Below are positions 21,456 to 33,743 of a DNA stretch of 64,000 nucleotides, in pieces. Source of the DNA: Isoetes taiwanensis (Eukaryota; Streptophyta; Lycopodiopsida; Isoetales; Isoetaceae); NCBI GenBank assembly GCA_021234155.1, contig JAJEKV010000024.1:19251060-19315059 (forward strand). Direction: 5' to 3'. Position 1 is the stretch's first letter. Each line of letters starts with the position of its first letter. The notes beneath the pieces are model-generated. The model made no database searches and was not told the origin of the DNA. It saw only the letters and a program-made list of their open reading frames with translations. Made by a program: the position numbers and the translations under genes.

Positions 21456-22079
21456 CACTACAAAATTGTTGAGCCCTTTCGGCGTCTATATCGGCGATGC
21501 AGCGTCGATGCATCGTCGATCATCGGCGTTCAAAGGTCGACCCTAAGCCGTCATACCGGAAGGCAAGTCGATCATCGACCGAAACCGCGGTCGAAATCAC
21601 GATGTCGAAATCGCGGCGTCGATGCTTCGGCGGTGGATCGTCGATGTCGGCGCGGATAAAGGCGATGCCGCGGCGATGCCGCGGCGGCCTCCGTGGCGTG
21701 GCGATGCCGCGGTGTCGCCTGGTGAGCGTCGATCATCGGCGTTCGATTGAAGCGATGGCGTGGCACACCCAGCGCCCGCCGTGCCGCGTGGCGGACACCT
21801 GTTATATGTCCTTTGGGCGTCGATCATCGGCGTCTCTAAATATTATAAAAAAAAAAAAAAAAAAAAAATAAAAAAATTATTTTTTTTTTCAAAAAAATTT
21901 AAAAATAAAAAACATAAACCATGCATCAAATTGGGTGCAATTTAAGACATATTAAGTTGTAAAGACTTCGAATTTTATTTATCAAATAAAATATTTGGAG
22001 AAATCTAAATTAATCAATTAAAATCTAATTAAAATCAACTAAAATCTAAATTAATCAATTAAAGATCGTTCTTAAATTG

Positions 22080-22340
22080 AGAAGTAGGAAATGAAAAACA
22101 TATAAAAATAATGGCTCATGCCATGAAAATACTTGTAGCTGAGTCTACAAAAAATAAATTGAACAAAGGCGTACCTTCCTCTAATAAAATTATTCCTTCT
22201 CTTTATTTTCGTGCTTCCTCAGATGAAGCCATAAGCTCTATTCTTGTCTATGCACCTGCAATGAAGAGAAACCAAATAAGGAGAAGAAAAGTTAGAGTAG
22301 GGAGAGATAGAAGAAAAGCATAGAGTAAGAAGCGGTGTGA
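22080..22340. other. Interior of CACTA-like element, possible exon remnant
   Basis: The right-arm copy of this stretch (about 53545-53650) has an intron-like pyrimidine tract ending in TTGCAG followed by GTGCATAGACAAGAATAGAG, so both copies may contain the last exon of the same small gene. Repeated AATTAAAATCTAATTAAAATC words at 22010-22060 are a local AT-rich repeat. Nothing firmer is visible between 21870 and 22520. Confidence 0.3.
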
Positions 22341-22522
22341 CATAACAAAGAAACATGTAGCAAAAACCTTCATGCTTAACTTAGTGTTAGGAGGTTAGAT
22401 AAGTCGTTCTCTTTTGTCTCAAAAATATGCATTTTTCAGCTTTTAGCGCTTCCATGAAAGGATTCGTATCCATCTTTGCAGGTGGCCCATAAGAAAGGAA
22501 AGGAGAAAAATGTGTTAGTTAG

Positions 22523-22696
22523 CTACTCTGCATAAAAAGTTAAGCAGCCTTGTTCTGCACAATGGACATGCCTTACAAAATGGTCGAGACGTTGACCAGT
22601 TTGTGTCTCCCTGTCGGGACTTTCGTTGGCACATATCTCATTTATGAGCACACGTCTAATCTCACTAAGCATTTGTGTCTTCACATTTGGGGCCAT
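22523..22696 (-). CDS. 57-codon exon-like ORF inside the CACTA-like element
   Basis: Met at 22696 follows TTTGGTTTGTAG, a good splice acceptor. The peptide begins MAPNVKTQMLSEIRRVLINE and contains GQRLDHFVRHVHCAEQGC, then stops at 22523. The right-arm copy (53100-53243) stops earlier because CAG is read there as CGT. It may be an exon of a CACTA accessory gene or of a captured host gene. I do not recognise the family. Confidence 0.4.
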   Translation of the reverse strand: MAPNVKTQMLSEIRRVLINEICANESPDRETQTGQRLDHFVRHVHCAEQGCLTFYAE

Positions 22697-23099
22697 ACCT
22701 ACAAACCAAATTAAACTAATTTTATCGGCAATGCATAAAAAAATACAAAGAAAAAAAGGATTCGTGGATTAACCTAAATACATTAGCAAATAAATTTACA
22801 AGAGTAGTAGGTGAGCTTGGACCCGAAGCACTTAGTCCCCTCCACTCAAGGTGGAGTCGACCATGCCCCTTGCCCAAGTCTCCCCAAGTTTTTTTAAACC
22901 TAAACAAAGCATTAAACTTAAACGTATTAAAAATAAATTCTTACCTGGAATAAGTACAAGGTGTTCGTTGTGGATTACAAAAAGCAACGCATTTTGTTAG
23001 GAGTTATGCATGCAAAACAAGACATCAATGGTTAGAAAAAATATTAAACTAAGTAAGAAACAAAACATTGCAAGGTCGTTCATCGACCTTGCATTAAAA

Positions 23100-23480
23100 A
23101 AAGAAAAAAACAAAAACAAAGGAAGCCGTCCTTCATCGACGAAGAAAATAATAGAGGAAGAATCGAAGAGGAAAAACGAATGGTGAAAAAGAATTCGAAG
23201 AAGAAGAATGGAGGAGGAGGAGGAAGAAGAAGAAAAAGTGGAGGAGGATGATGAAGAAGAAATAGAAGAAGAAGAAGAAATAGAGGAAGAGATGATGAGA
23301 GAAAGGGATGTAAGAATTCGGAAAAGAATATAGAAGAGGGAGGGATTTGGAAGAAGGAAGAAGAAGCAAGAATTTGGAAGAGCAAAGAAGCAAGAATAAA
23401 AAAAGGCATGGCAAATATGAGGATAGAAACATTGGAAGGGATCAAAATGGAAAGGGGATGGAAGAATTAACTAAAAGAGG
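23100..23480 (+). repeat. Purine-rich (GAA/GGA) tract
   Basis: The plus strand is almost all A and G (GAAGAAG, GGAGGAGGA). It recurs as a pyrimidine tract at 52330-52690. Its Ser/Leu/Phe or Glu/Lys ORFs are composition artefacts. Confidence 0.8.
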
Positions 23481-23960
23481 CCAAGATTGATGAGAATGGG
23501 AAGAACAAACAACAAGAACATAAATCCCTAAAACTTGGAAAAAAACAAGCATGGATTCAAAAAAAGAGATGGTTGATCCAAGCACATACCTTCTGGAGCT
23601 TGCTTGGCAAAGGAAATGGGCTTCAAGACCGATAGGGGCCAAAAATCGCGGAATAAATGCTCCTCCAAGTTTCTTGCTTGCTTTCGAAATAGGTCGCGGG
23701 TTTTCCGCCCTGTTTCGGAAATATTACAGAACAACGTCGATGTCGGCGTCGCGGCGTCGATATCGGCGTTACGTATAAGCGTCGATGATCGGCGGATATC
23801 TGAAACAAAGCGGTCAATATCGGCGTTGGCCAAAAAAAAAAAAAAGTTAATTGTACCTACAAAGGTTGAATTGAAGCAAAAACCACGACATCAAAACCCT
23901 AGCTGCTTCAAATATTCTTGGTTGAGGCAACAAGAGCTTGGCGCTTCACATCTAGTTCTA

Positions 23961-26900
23961 TCCCGAATCGACAAGGAGAGGGCCTCCAAAACGTAAACCA
24001 CGTGGGTTGCGGGTTCTAGAAGGGTTTGCGTTTTGGGGGCGGGACTTGGTCTGTTGCGCAGGACTGGCGGCTGCGGTAGAGAATCTGGAACAAGGGCCCG
24101 GCCGGGCGGAGTTTGGGCCTGTCCTCCTCCCGATGTGGCAAGTAGAAGTCGGGCGCTTTTGCGGTGGCAAGACATTCATAAATTCGCAATTAATGCATTG
24201 TGCGAAAATAAATTCTGATTTTTTTGCCAAATTTGGATTCCTAATCCATCTCGGCCTACGACCCAATTTTGAAATTTTTAGGAGAAGGTCTAGGTCAAAG
24301 GGTTAGCATTAAAGCGGTCGGGGCGGCCCGTTGCGGAGACAACGAGGCTGGCACCCTTCCCCAAGTCAAGCGAGGCCGGGACCTTGCGGGGATCCCTCAC
24401 AAGAGGGGAGAGTCAGGACCCAAGAGGCGGGATCAAAAAGTTCGAGGCAGCCCCTTCTGGCGCGCTCCCGGGGGCTGCGCTAATGACCACCCTCCGGGGC
24501 CGGTTCCCCTATCCGGCCGTTGGATCCTCCGTTCGGGGGCCCCTCGCCGGGAAGGCCCAAAAGATTCCAGATCGGTGCAGGAGAACTTGTCAAACAGCGG
24601 GGCGTCCCGAGGTCGACCTTGTAGAAACCGCATGATGTCTTGTCGTTCGGCACGCAGGGGAGGCTCACGGAATGGCAAATCGACCTGCCAAATCGTCAGG
24701 AATGGCGAAATTACCCTAGGGAGCAAGTTACAAGGTCGGTTTTGCAAAGAAAGAAACACTCATGCCCTCCACGACGGTATCCGCATCCACATCCTAGGCC
24801 AATTGACTACGAGTGTGATGGAAGTGAGCTACTTTGGCTTCTTGGAGGTCGGGTGGTCTTGGCCCGCGGAACTTGGTCCCGGGGCAATGTCGGCGTTATG
24901 AGTCCATTGGCGAGCCAAATCGCGATTCAGGAGGGGAGGTCGCCCGTCCGTCCCCGGGGCCTTGGGGAGAGGAAATTCGAGGGCAAGCGCTTCAGGGGGA
25001 TTTTAGGGTCCGTGCTCTGGCGTCAACACCCCCACTCCACGTCAAGTCACGGCGCAAGGTCCCGCCCGAATCTGACAAGGAGAGGGCCTCCAAAACGTAA
25101 ACCCTGTGGGTTGCCAGGTTCTAGAAGGGTTTGCGTTTTGGGGGCGAGACTGGTATTGCACTTGGGACTTGGGACGGCGAAAACGCAGCCGAGAATCACG
25201 GAACAAGGGGAACTGATGGGCGGAGTTTGGGCCTGTCCTCCTCCCGATGTGGCAAGTAGAAGTCGGGGGGCGCTTTTGCAGTGGCAAGACATTCATAAAT
25301 TCGCAATTAATGCATTTATGCGAAAATAAATTCTGATTTTTTGCCAGCTGGATTCCTAATCCATCTCGGCCTACACCCAATTTTGAAATTTTAGGAGAAG
25401 GTCTAGGTCAAAGGGTTAGCATTAGAGCGGTCGGGGCAGCCCGTTGCGGGAACAGCCGAGCTGGCACCCTTCCCCAAGTCAAGCGAGGCCATGACCTTGC
25501 GGGGATCCCTCACAAGAGGGGAGAGTCCAGGACCCCAAGAGGCGGGATCCAAAAAGTTCGAGGCAGCCCTTCTGGCGGCGCTCCCGGGGGGCTGCGTAAT
25601 GACCACCCTCCCGGGCGGTTCCCCTATCCGGCCGTTGGATCCTCCGGTTCGGGGGCCCCTCTTGGGAAGGCCCAAAGATTCAGATCGGTCAGGAGAACTT
25701 GTCAAACAGCGGGCGTCGAGGTCGGCCTTGTAGAAACCATGATGTCTTGTCGTTCGGAACGGGGAGGCTCGGAATGGCAAATCGACCCTGCCAAATCGTC
25801 AGGAATGGCGAAATTACCCTAGGGAGCAAGTTACAAGGTCGGTTTTGCAAAGAAAAAACACTCATGCCCTCCCACGACGGTATCGCATCCACATCCTAGG
25901 CCAATTGACTACGAGTGTGATGGAAGTGAGCTACTTTGCGCTTCTTGAAGGTCGGGTGGTCTTCTGGCCCGCGGAACTTGGTCCCCGGGGCAATGTCGGC
26001 GTTATGAGTCCATTGGCAGAGCCAAATCGCGATTCGGGGAGGGGAGGTCGCCCGTCGGTCCCAGGGCCTTGGGGGAGGGAAATTCGGGGCAAAAGCGGCT
26101 TCGGGGGGATTTTAGGGTCCGTGCTCTGGCGTCAACACCCCCACTCCACGTCAAGTCACGGCGCAAGGTCCCGCCCGAATCTGACAAGGAGAGGGCCTCC
26201 AAAACGTAAACCCTGTGGGTTGCCAGGTTCTAGAAGGGTTTTGCGTTTTGGGGGGCGAGACTTGGTCTTGCACTTGGGACCTGGCCAAGAAGCTGCAGCG
26301 AGAATACGGAGCAAGGGGAACTGGCGGGGCGGAGTTTGGGCCTGTCCTCCTCCCGATGTGGCAAGTAGAAGTCGAGTTAAGCTTTTTGCGGTGCAAGACA
26401 TTCATAAATTCGCAATTAATGCATTGTCACGAAAAATAAATTCTGATTTTTTGCCATTTGGATTCCTAATCCATCTCCGGCACTGACCCAATTTTGAAAT
26501 TTTGGAGAAGGTCTAGGTCAAAGGGTTAGCATTAGAGCGGTGGGGCAGCCCGTTGCGGGCAACCGAGCTGGCACCCTTCCCCAAGTCAAGCGAGGCGAGG
26601 ACCTTGCGAGGGGATCCCTCACAAGAGGGAGAGTCACGGACCCCAAGAGGCGGGATCAAAAAAAAGTTCCCGAGGCAGCCCTTCTTGGCGGCGCTCCCCG
26701 GGGCTGCGCTAATGACCACCCTCCCGGGCCGGTTCCCCTATCCGGACCGATTGGATCCCTCCGTTCGGGGCCCCTCTCGCCAAAAGGGGAAGGCCCAAAA
26801 GATTCAGATCGGTCCGGGAGAACTTGTCAAACCGCGGGGCGTCGAGGTCGGCCTTGTAGAAACCGGCAGGTGTCTTGTCGTTCGGGGGCACGGGAGGCTC

Positions 26901-29900
26901 GGGAATGGCAAATCGACCCTGCAGCGGCGAGAATACGGAGGCAAGGGAACTGGCCGGGCCGGAGTTTGGGCCTGTCCTCCCTCCGATGTGGCAAGTAGAA
27001 GTAGGGGTGCGCTTTTGCGGTGGCAAGACATTCATAAATTCGCAATTAATGCATTGTCGAAAATAAATTCTGATTTTTGCCGGCTGGATTCCTAATCCAT
27101 CTCAGCACACAGCCCAATTTTGAAATTTTAGGAGAAGGTCTAGGTCAAAGGGTTAGCATTAGAGCGGTCGGGGCAGCCCGTTGCGGGGGCAACCGGTGGC
27201 ACCCTTCCCAAGTCAAGCGAGGGCGGGACCTTGCGGGGATCCCTCACAAGAGGGGAGAAGTCCGGACCCCAAGAGGCGGGATCAAAAAAGTTCCCGAGGG
27301 CAGCCCTTCTTGGCGGCGCTCCCGCAGCTGCCGCTAATGACCACCCTCCGGGCCGGTTCCCCTATCCGGCCGTTGGATCCTCCGATTCGGGGGGCCCCTC
27401 TTCGGGAAGGCCCAAAAGATTTCAGATCGGTCCGGGAGAACTTGTCAAACAGCGGAGCGTCCTGAGGTCGGCCTTGTAGAAACCGCAGTGTCTTGTCGTT
27501 CGGGCACCGGGGAGGCTCCGGAATGGCAAATCGACCCCGCCAAATCGTCCGGAATGGCGAAATTACCTTAGGGAGCAAGTTACAAGGTCGGTTTTGCAAA
27601 AGAAAGAAACACTCATGCCCTCCACGACAGCGGTATCCGCATCCACATCCTAGGCAAATTGACTACGAGTGTGATGGAAGTGAGCTACTTTGGCTTCTTG
27701 GAGGTCGGGTGGTCTTCTCGGCCCACGGAACTTGGTCCCCGGGGGCAATGTCGACGTTCGAGTCCATTGGCGAGAGCCAAATCGCGATTCGGAGGGGAGG
27801 AGGCAAGCAGGTCCCGTCCCCGGGGCCTTGGGGGAGAGGGAAATTCGGGGGGCAAGCAGCTTATCGTTTGGGGGGGGATTTTAGGGTCCGTGCTCTGGCG
27901 TCAACACCCCCACTCCACGTCAAGTCACGGCTAAGCAAGGTCCCGCCCGAATCGACAAGGAGAGGGCCTCCAAAATGTAAAACCCCGTGGGTTGCGAGGT
28001 TCTAGAAGGGTTTGCGTTTTGGGGGGCGAGACTTGGTGCATTGCACTTGGGACTGGCCGAAGCTGCGGCCGAGAATACGGAGCAAGGGGAACCGGCGGGC
28101 GGAGTTTGGGCCTGTCCTCCTCCCGATGTGGCAAGTAGAAGTCGGGGGCTTTTGCGATGGCAAGACATTCATAAATTCGCAATTAATGCATTGTCACGAA
28201 AATAAATTCTGATTTTTGCCAGCTGGATTCCTAATCCATCTCCGCACACAGCCCCAATTTTGAAATTTTAGGAGAAGGTCTAGGTCAAAGGGTTAGCATT
28301 AGAAGCGGTCGGGGCAGCCCGTTGCGGGGGCAACAGAGCTGGCACCCTTTCCCAAGTCAAGCGAGGCCGGGGACCTTGCGGGGATCCCTCACAAGAGGGG
28401 AGAGTCAGGACCCCAAGAGGCGGGATCAAAAAGTTCCCGAGGCAGCCCTTCTGGCGGCGCTCCCGGGGGCTGCGACGCTAATGACCACCCTCCGGAGCCC
28501 GGTTCCCCTATCAAACCGTTGGATCCTCCGTTCGGGGGCCCCCTCGGGGGAAGGCCCAAAAGATTCAGATCGGTCAGGGAGAACTTGTCAAACCGTGGGC
28601 GCCCCGAGGTCGGCCTTGTAGAAACATGATGTCTTATCGTTTGGGCATTAAAGAGGCTCGGAATGGCAAATCGACCACGCCAAATCGTCGGAATGGCGAA
28701 ATTACCCTAGGGAGCAAGTTACAAGGTCGGTTTTGCAAAAGAAAGAAACACTCATGCCCTCCACGACAGTATCCCGCATCCACATCCTAGGCAAATTGAC
28801 TACGAGTGTGATGGAAGTGAGCTACTTTGGCGCTTCTTGGAGGTCGGGTGGTCTTCTGGCCACGGAACTTGGTCACCCAGGGCAATGTCGACGTTCTGAG
28901 TCCATTGGCAGAGCCAAATCGCGATTCCGGAGAGGGGAGGTCGCCCGTCCGTCCCCAGGGCCTTGGGGAGAGGAAATTTGGGGCAAGCAGCTTCCAGGGG
29001 GATTTTAGGGTCCGTGCTCGGCGTCAACACCCCCACTCCCACGTCAAGTCCGCGGCGCAAGGTCCCGCCGAATCGACAAGGAGAGGGCCTCCAAAACGTA
29101 AACCCTGTGGGTTGCCAGGTTCTAGAAGGGTTTGCGTTTTGGGGGCGAGACTTGGTCTGTTGCACTTGGGACTGGCCGGCCTGCGGCCGAGAATACGGAG
29201 CAAGGGGAACCGGCGGGGCGGAGTTTGGGCCTGTCCTCCTCCCGATGTGGCAAGTAGAAGTCGGGGCGCTTTTGCGGTGGCAAGACATTCATAAATTCTT
29301 AATTAATGTATTGTACGAAAATAAATTCTGATTTTTTGCCGGTGGATTCCTAATCCATCTCCAGCACCACTGACCCAATTTTGAAATTTTAGGAGAAGGT
29401 CTAGGTCAAAGGGTTAGCATTAGAACGGTGGGGCAGCCCGTTGCGGGGCAACCGAGCTGGCACCCTTCCCAAGTCAAAGCGAGGCCGGGACCTTGCTTGC
29501 GGGGATCCCTCACAAGAGGGGAGAGTCCAGGACCCCAAGAGGCGGGATCAAAAAAGTTCGAGGCAGCCCTTCTGGCGGCAGCTCCTCAGGGGGGCTGCGC
29601 TAATGACCACCCTCCGGAGCCCGGTTCCCCTATCCGACCGTTGGATCCTCCGTTCGGGGGCCCCTCGCCGGGGAAGGCCCAAAAGATTCCAGATCGGTCA
29701 GGAGAACTTGTCAAACGCTGGCGCCACGAGGTCGGCCTTGTAGAAACCTTGATGTCTTGTCGTTCGAGACGCGGGAGGCTCGGGAATGGCAAATCGACCC
29801 CCGCCAAATCGTCCGGAATGGCGAAATTACCTTAGGGAGCAAGTTACAAGGTGGGTTTTGCAAAGAAAGAAACACTCATGCCCTCCACGACAGTATCCCG

Positions 29901-31283
29901 CATCCACATCCTAGGCCAATTGACTACGAGTGTGATGGAAGTGAGCTACTTTGGCGCTTCTTGGAGGTCGGGTGGTCTTCAGCCGCGGAACTTGGTCCCC
30001 GGGGCAATGTCGGCGTTATGAGTCCATTGGCGAGCCAAATCGCGATTCCGGAGAGGGGAGGTCGCCGTCCCTCCCCATTGCCTTGGGGGGAGGAAGACCG
30101 AGGGCAAGCAGCTACGGGGGGATTTTAGGGTCCGTGCTCAAGGCGTCAACACCCCCACTCCACGTCAAGTCACCGCGGCAAGGTCCCGAATCGACAAGGA
30201 GAGGGCCTCCAAAACGTAAATCCGTGGGTTGCGGGTTCTAGAAGGGTTTTGCGTTTTGGGGGCTAGACTTGGTACATTGCACTTGGGACCTGGCCGAGAA
30301 GCTGCAGCCGAGAATCTCGGAGCAAGGGAACCGGCCGGGCCGGAGTTTGGGCCTGTCCTCCTCCCGATGTGGCAAGTAGAAGTCGGGGGCTTTTGCGGTG
30401 GCAAGACATTCATAAATTAATAATTAATGCATTGTACGAAAATAAATTCTGATTTTTTGCGGCTGGATTCCTAATTCATCTCCAAGCACACAGCCCAATT
30501 TTGAAATTTTAGGAGAAGGTCTAGGTCAAAGGGTTAGCATTAGAGCGGTCGGGGCAGCCCGTTGCGGGCAACAGCAGCCGCACCCTTCCCCAAGTCAAAG
30601 CGAGGCCCGGGACCTTGAGGGGGATCCCTCACAAGAGGGGAGAGTGGGACCCCAAGAGGCGGGATCCAAAAAGTTCGAGGCAGCCCTTCTGGCGGCGCTC
30701 CCGGGGGCTGCAGACGCTAATGACCACCCTCCGGGCCCGGTTCCCCTATCCGACCGTTGGATCCTCCGTTCAGGGGCCCCTCTTCGGGAAGGCCCAAAAG
30801 ATTCCAGATCGGTCCGGGAGAACTTGTCAAACCGCGGGGCGTCCTGAGGTCGGCCTTGTAGAAACCGCAGTGTCTTGTCGTTCGGGCACCGGGGAGGCTC
30901 CGGAATGGCAAATCGACCCTGCCAAATCGTCCGGAATGGCGAAATTACCCTAGGGAGCAAGTTACAAGGTCGGTTTTGCAAAAGAAAGAAACACTCATGC
31001 CCTCCACGACAGTATCCCGCATCCACATCCTAGGCCAATTGACTACGAGTGTGATGGAAGTGAGCTACTTTGGCACTTCTTGGAGGTCGGGTGGTCTTCT
31101 GGCCACGGAACTTGGTCCCCAGGGCAATGTCGACGTTATGAGTCCATTGGCAGAGCCAAATCGCGATTCCGGAGAGGGGAGGTCGCCCGTCCGTCCCCAG
31201 GGCCTTTGGAAGAGGAAATTCGGGGCAAGCAGCTTCCGGGGGGATTTTAGGGTCCGTGCTCTGGCGTCAACACCCCCACTCCA
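23961..31283 (+). repeat. GC-rich satellite, left array, about 6.5 units of 1.1 kb
   Basis: The landmark GGCCTCCAAAACGTAAAC recurs near 23981, 25085, 26195, 27966 (with one change), 29086 and 30206, giving steps of about 1105, 1110, 1770, 1120 and 1120 bases. The long step contains one full unit plus a unit that lost about 470 bases near 26920. Each unit is GC-rich except for an island of about 130 bases with CATTCATAAATTCGCAATTA and AATAAATTCTGATTTTT. No frame stays open across units, so it is not a gene. It starts at a CCGAATCGAC point beside the CACTA-like element and ends in copia at 31280-31283. Confidence 0.9.
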
Positions 31284-32466
31284 ACTTGTATTCTTCTAGA
31301 ATGTGATTTTGAAACATTTTTTAGCAGATCAGTAGATTGGACTACTGATCTTTCAGCTCCACTATCAACTACAAGAGTTTCAGATTTATTAGCATGCTGA
31401 TTTTTCTCAACAACAGTAAATGCACATCTTACCTCATCATCTTCATCATCATCAGACTTTTCCTTTTCTTCTTGCTCCTTGGCCACAAAGGTGCCAGCTG
31501 GTTTCTTACCTCGACCCCTCCCTGAGCTTGATTTTCCTCCTCTACTTGTGAATCCTTTATTCTTTCCTCTGCCATAGTCCTTTGGAGTTGGACATTTTGC
31601 TGCAACATGTCCTTTACCACCACAAGTATAACAATTGAAGTCTTTTTTATTTTTGGGGCACTCATTTTTAAAATGGCCAGGCTCATTGCAATTGTAGCAA
31701 GTAATTTGATTCTTTCTGCCAGCAAAGAATATTTCAGAGGGTTCCTCCCCTTCTCTCATAATTTTCTTCTGCTCATATTCTGTTCTCAAAGTGTTCTCAG
31801 CTTCTTCCCTCGTCTTACTCATGTTTCTTCATTGTCACTTACTGCCCTAGAGATTTGTAGGACTTGACTTCTTTCAGAGATGTTTACCCCTGCCCCAGCC
31901 AAATCAGCAACAATATTGTCAAAGGTGTTGAAGAAATCTGAGACATCTCCCTCTTCCTTTAGTTTTAAGTTTCTTAACTCTGTTTCTAACAGATCAATTT
32001 GAGAGGAAGTTTTTTCCTCAAAATGTTTCAAGAGGTAAGACCACATTTGCCTTGGATTCATGTTTCTAAATTTAAGCCTGATAGTAGGGCTTACCTTGCA
32101 TGTAATGATCCTCTGAGCTTCTTTGATTCTTGAATACAAAGACCTCCCGATCCTTACAAGATCGCTCCCGCCACACCTTCTACGCATTTGGTGGCCTTTG
32201 CACTGTATTTTGTCTCATATTAACCGAACCTTGGAGATCTTCGACCTTGTGAGAGTATTGAAGTCAACATTAGTGACACCATCGGATCTACAAGATCCTG
32301 CAGGTCTTCCACTTCGGGATGTGCTTGACTGCATCTTTCCATACCTGGAAACCAGGTCCTCCCTTATAAACCTCTACAGTGCTAAGTAAACTGGCTCCAA
32401 AATGGCTTGACATGATGTACAACTTCCTTTAATGTGTTTAGAACCTGGTACTTGCTCTGATACCAA
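31280..32466 (-). pseudogene. Copia gag and start of protease, truncated by satellite (left arm)
   Basis: Minus strand from the primer site at 32465. Gag frame 31819-32187 (RNMNPRQMWSYLLKHFEEK) and the zinc-knuckle frame 31247-31822 with CYNCNEPGHFKNEC, CYTCGGKGHVAAKC and protease VVDSGAERSVV. After RRIQV the reading passes into satellite DNA at 31280-31283. The join shares TCCA with both partners. The same join occurs inverted at 36189-36192. As written it would give a Gag-protease piece with a short foreign tail. Confidence 0.85.
32454..32465 (-). other. Primer binding site, copia copy C
   Basis: Minus strand TGGTATCAGAGC, one base from the LTR end at 32467. It has the canonical form. Confidence 0.85.
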
Positions 32467-33126
32467 TGTTAGAAATAGACAATGCACTTCAATCTATTTC
32501 CTACTATTGCTTGATGAATTTATGAATACCACCAAGACAATGATCTTAACTCAAAAACAATGATCAAATCATAATCATTCCATATGCTATTCTTTAAATA
32601 TGTCAATTAGAACCTTAGGATGGTAATGAGAACCTTAGGAATACTGTAGCAAATAAACACTGTAGAAAAGAGATTGACTTATTTACTGTAGCATATTTGA
32701 CCCGTTCACGAAACAACCTTCGAGCAACAATTCAATCAGAGATTCCTCCTTAGTTAAATCCCCAGACCAGCTCAATCAATAAGCCGGCCTATGCAATCTC
32801 TTATAGGCTCTGATTCGGCGGTTATGGCACTGGAATCGGCCGCCTAACCGAGCTCCTATTCATATGGAGTTTCCCTCCACGATATTGGGCCGAATACATG
32901 TTTAATATGGGATATATCTATACAACCATTAACCTTATGAAACAAAGACCATATCTTTAAATGTCTTTAAAGGTTCAATGGTGTAACGTTTGCCCTGGGC
33001 TATACATTAGGGCTAGGTAACCTGTAACCTGTGATCAATAGCCTATAACTCTACTGTACATTATATGCACAAGTTGATGTATTGCTCTGAGCTCAGAATG
33101 TGTGATGAACCAACCTAAATTCAACA
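32467..33126 (-). repeat. Copia LTR in the palindrome centre
   Basis: 660 bp, TGTTGAATTTAGG ... TTTCTAACA on the minus strand, nearly identical to the LTRs near the window start. It lies between an upstream internal region (33127-35385) and a downstream gag (31280-32466), so it is again a shared LTR in a tandem arrangement. Only its last 21 bases are repeated in the right arm (35432-35452). A minus-strand promoter here would read into the left-arm satellite. Confidence 0.9.
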
Positions 33127-33139
33127 TTCCTCCTTCATC
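33127..33139 (-). other. Polypurine tract, copia copy C
   Basis: Minus strand GATGAAGGAGGAA immediately before the LTR, as at 2411-2423. Confidence 0.8.
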
Positions 33140-33142
33140 ACA

Positions 33143-33743
33143 CTATTCTGTGACCTGCATGTCTAATTTGAACTGTTTGAATTTAACTTCAGTGAGTGCC
33201 TTTGTGAAGATATCTGCAACCTGTTTGGCAGTATTCACATATACCATTTCAATGTACTGTTTGCAAGCCAAGTCACAAATAAAGTGTATGTTCAGTTCAA
33301 TGTGCTTGGTTCTGTCATGATGCACAGGATTTTTCACAATAGCAATGCAGCTTTGAATATCAGTAAAAATCTGAGTTGGACTTGTTTGTTTGTACTCCAA
33401 TTCATCCAGTAATCTTCTTAGCCAGCATATCTCTTTAGCAACTAAGGATGAGGCTGTATACTCAGCTTCTGCTGAGGACATGGCAATAGCATTTTGCTTT
33501 TTGCTTTTCCAAGTTATAGCACCACCACCTAAGAATACAACAAATCCTGAAGTGGACTTCCTGTTTGACAGATCCCCTCCCCAATCTGCATCACTGTATG
33601 CACATAGCTGTAGATTTTCAGAATTGAATGATATTCCATGTGATTTGGTCCCCTTAAGGTATTTTAGAACTCTTTTGCCTGCAGTCCAGTGATCTTTGGT
33701 TGGATTATGACACCTTCTGCTCAAGATATTTACAATATAAGAA
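33143..33743 (-). pseudogene. Copia RNase H, copy C
   Basis: A clean frame of about 200 codons with HWTAGKRVLKYLKGTKSHGI, YSDADWGGDLSNRKSTSGFV, SSAEAEYTASSLVAKEICWL, FTDIQSCIAIV and a natural stop at 33143. All RNase H acidic positions expected for copia (YSDAD, SAEAEY, TD) are visible. It begins abruptly at DISYIVNIL-like sequence (33743), where it is fused to integrase sequence. The whole RT domain between them is missing, about 1.45 kb compared with copy A. Confidence 0.85.

Larger units (their letters stand above)
21456..23870 (+). mobile_element. CACTA-like non-autonomous element, left arm
   Basis: Begins CACTACAAAATTGTTGAGCC at 21456, a CACTA-type terminus inserted in the Helitron gene. 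It is followed by 300 bases of GC-rich DNA packed with CGTCGATCATCGGCGT palindromic words, a poly(A) run at 21846-21868 and an AT-rich interior with one small exon (22523-22696). A matching set of CGTCGAT..TCGGCG words near 23735-23830 probably marks the other end. The second terminus is degenerate (a TACC-TACAAAG-like sequence near 23865) and not certain. Confidence 0.6.
16609..32487 (+). repeat. Left arm of giant inverted repeat
   Basis: Order: LINE, Helitron 2, Helitron 1 end, CACTA-like element, satellite, copia gag, primer site, LTR edge. The same order occurs inverted at 35432-64000; base 64000 pairs with about 16609. Some parts are almost identical, for example the Helitron of 1,850 bp in both arms and the LINE C-terminus. 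The satellite differs in length and the right arm has an extra 4.8-kb insertion. The outer limit is unknown because the right arm reaches the window edge. Confidence 0.9.

Noticed and set aside
24000-31283. Ribosomal DNA or its spacer as the source of the GC-rich repeat
   Set aside because: No recognisable 18S, 5.8S, 25S or 5S stretch is present and the period is constant without genes. I cannot exclude a spacer-derived satellite without a search.
31247-31822. 191-codon Gag-protease ORF as a complete small protein
   Set aside because: Its last dozen residues come from satellite DNA after the copia break, so it is a truncated fusion.
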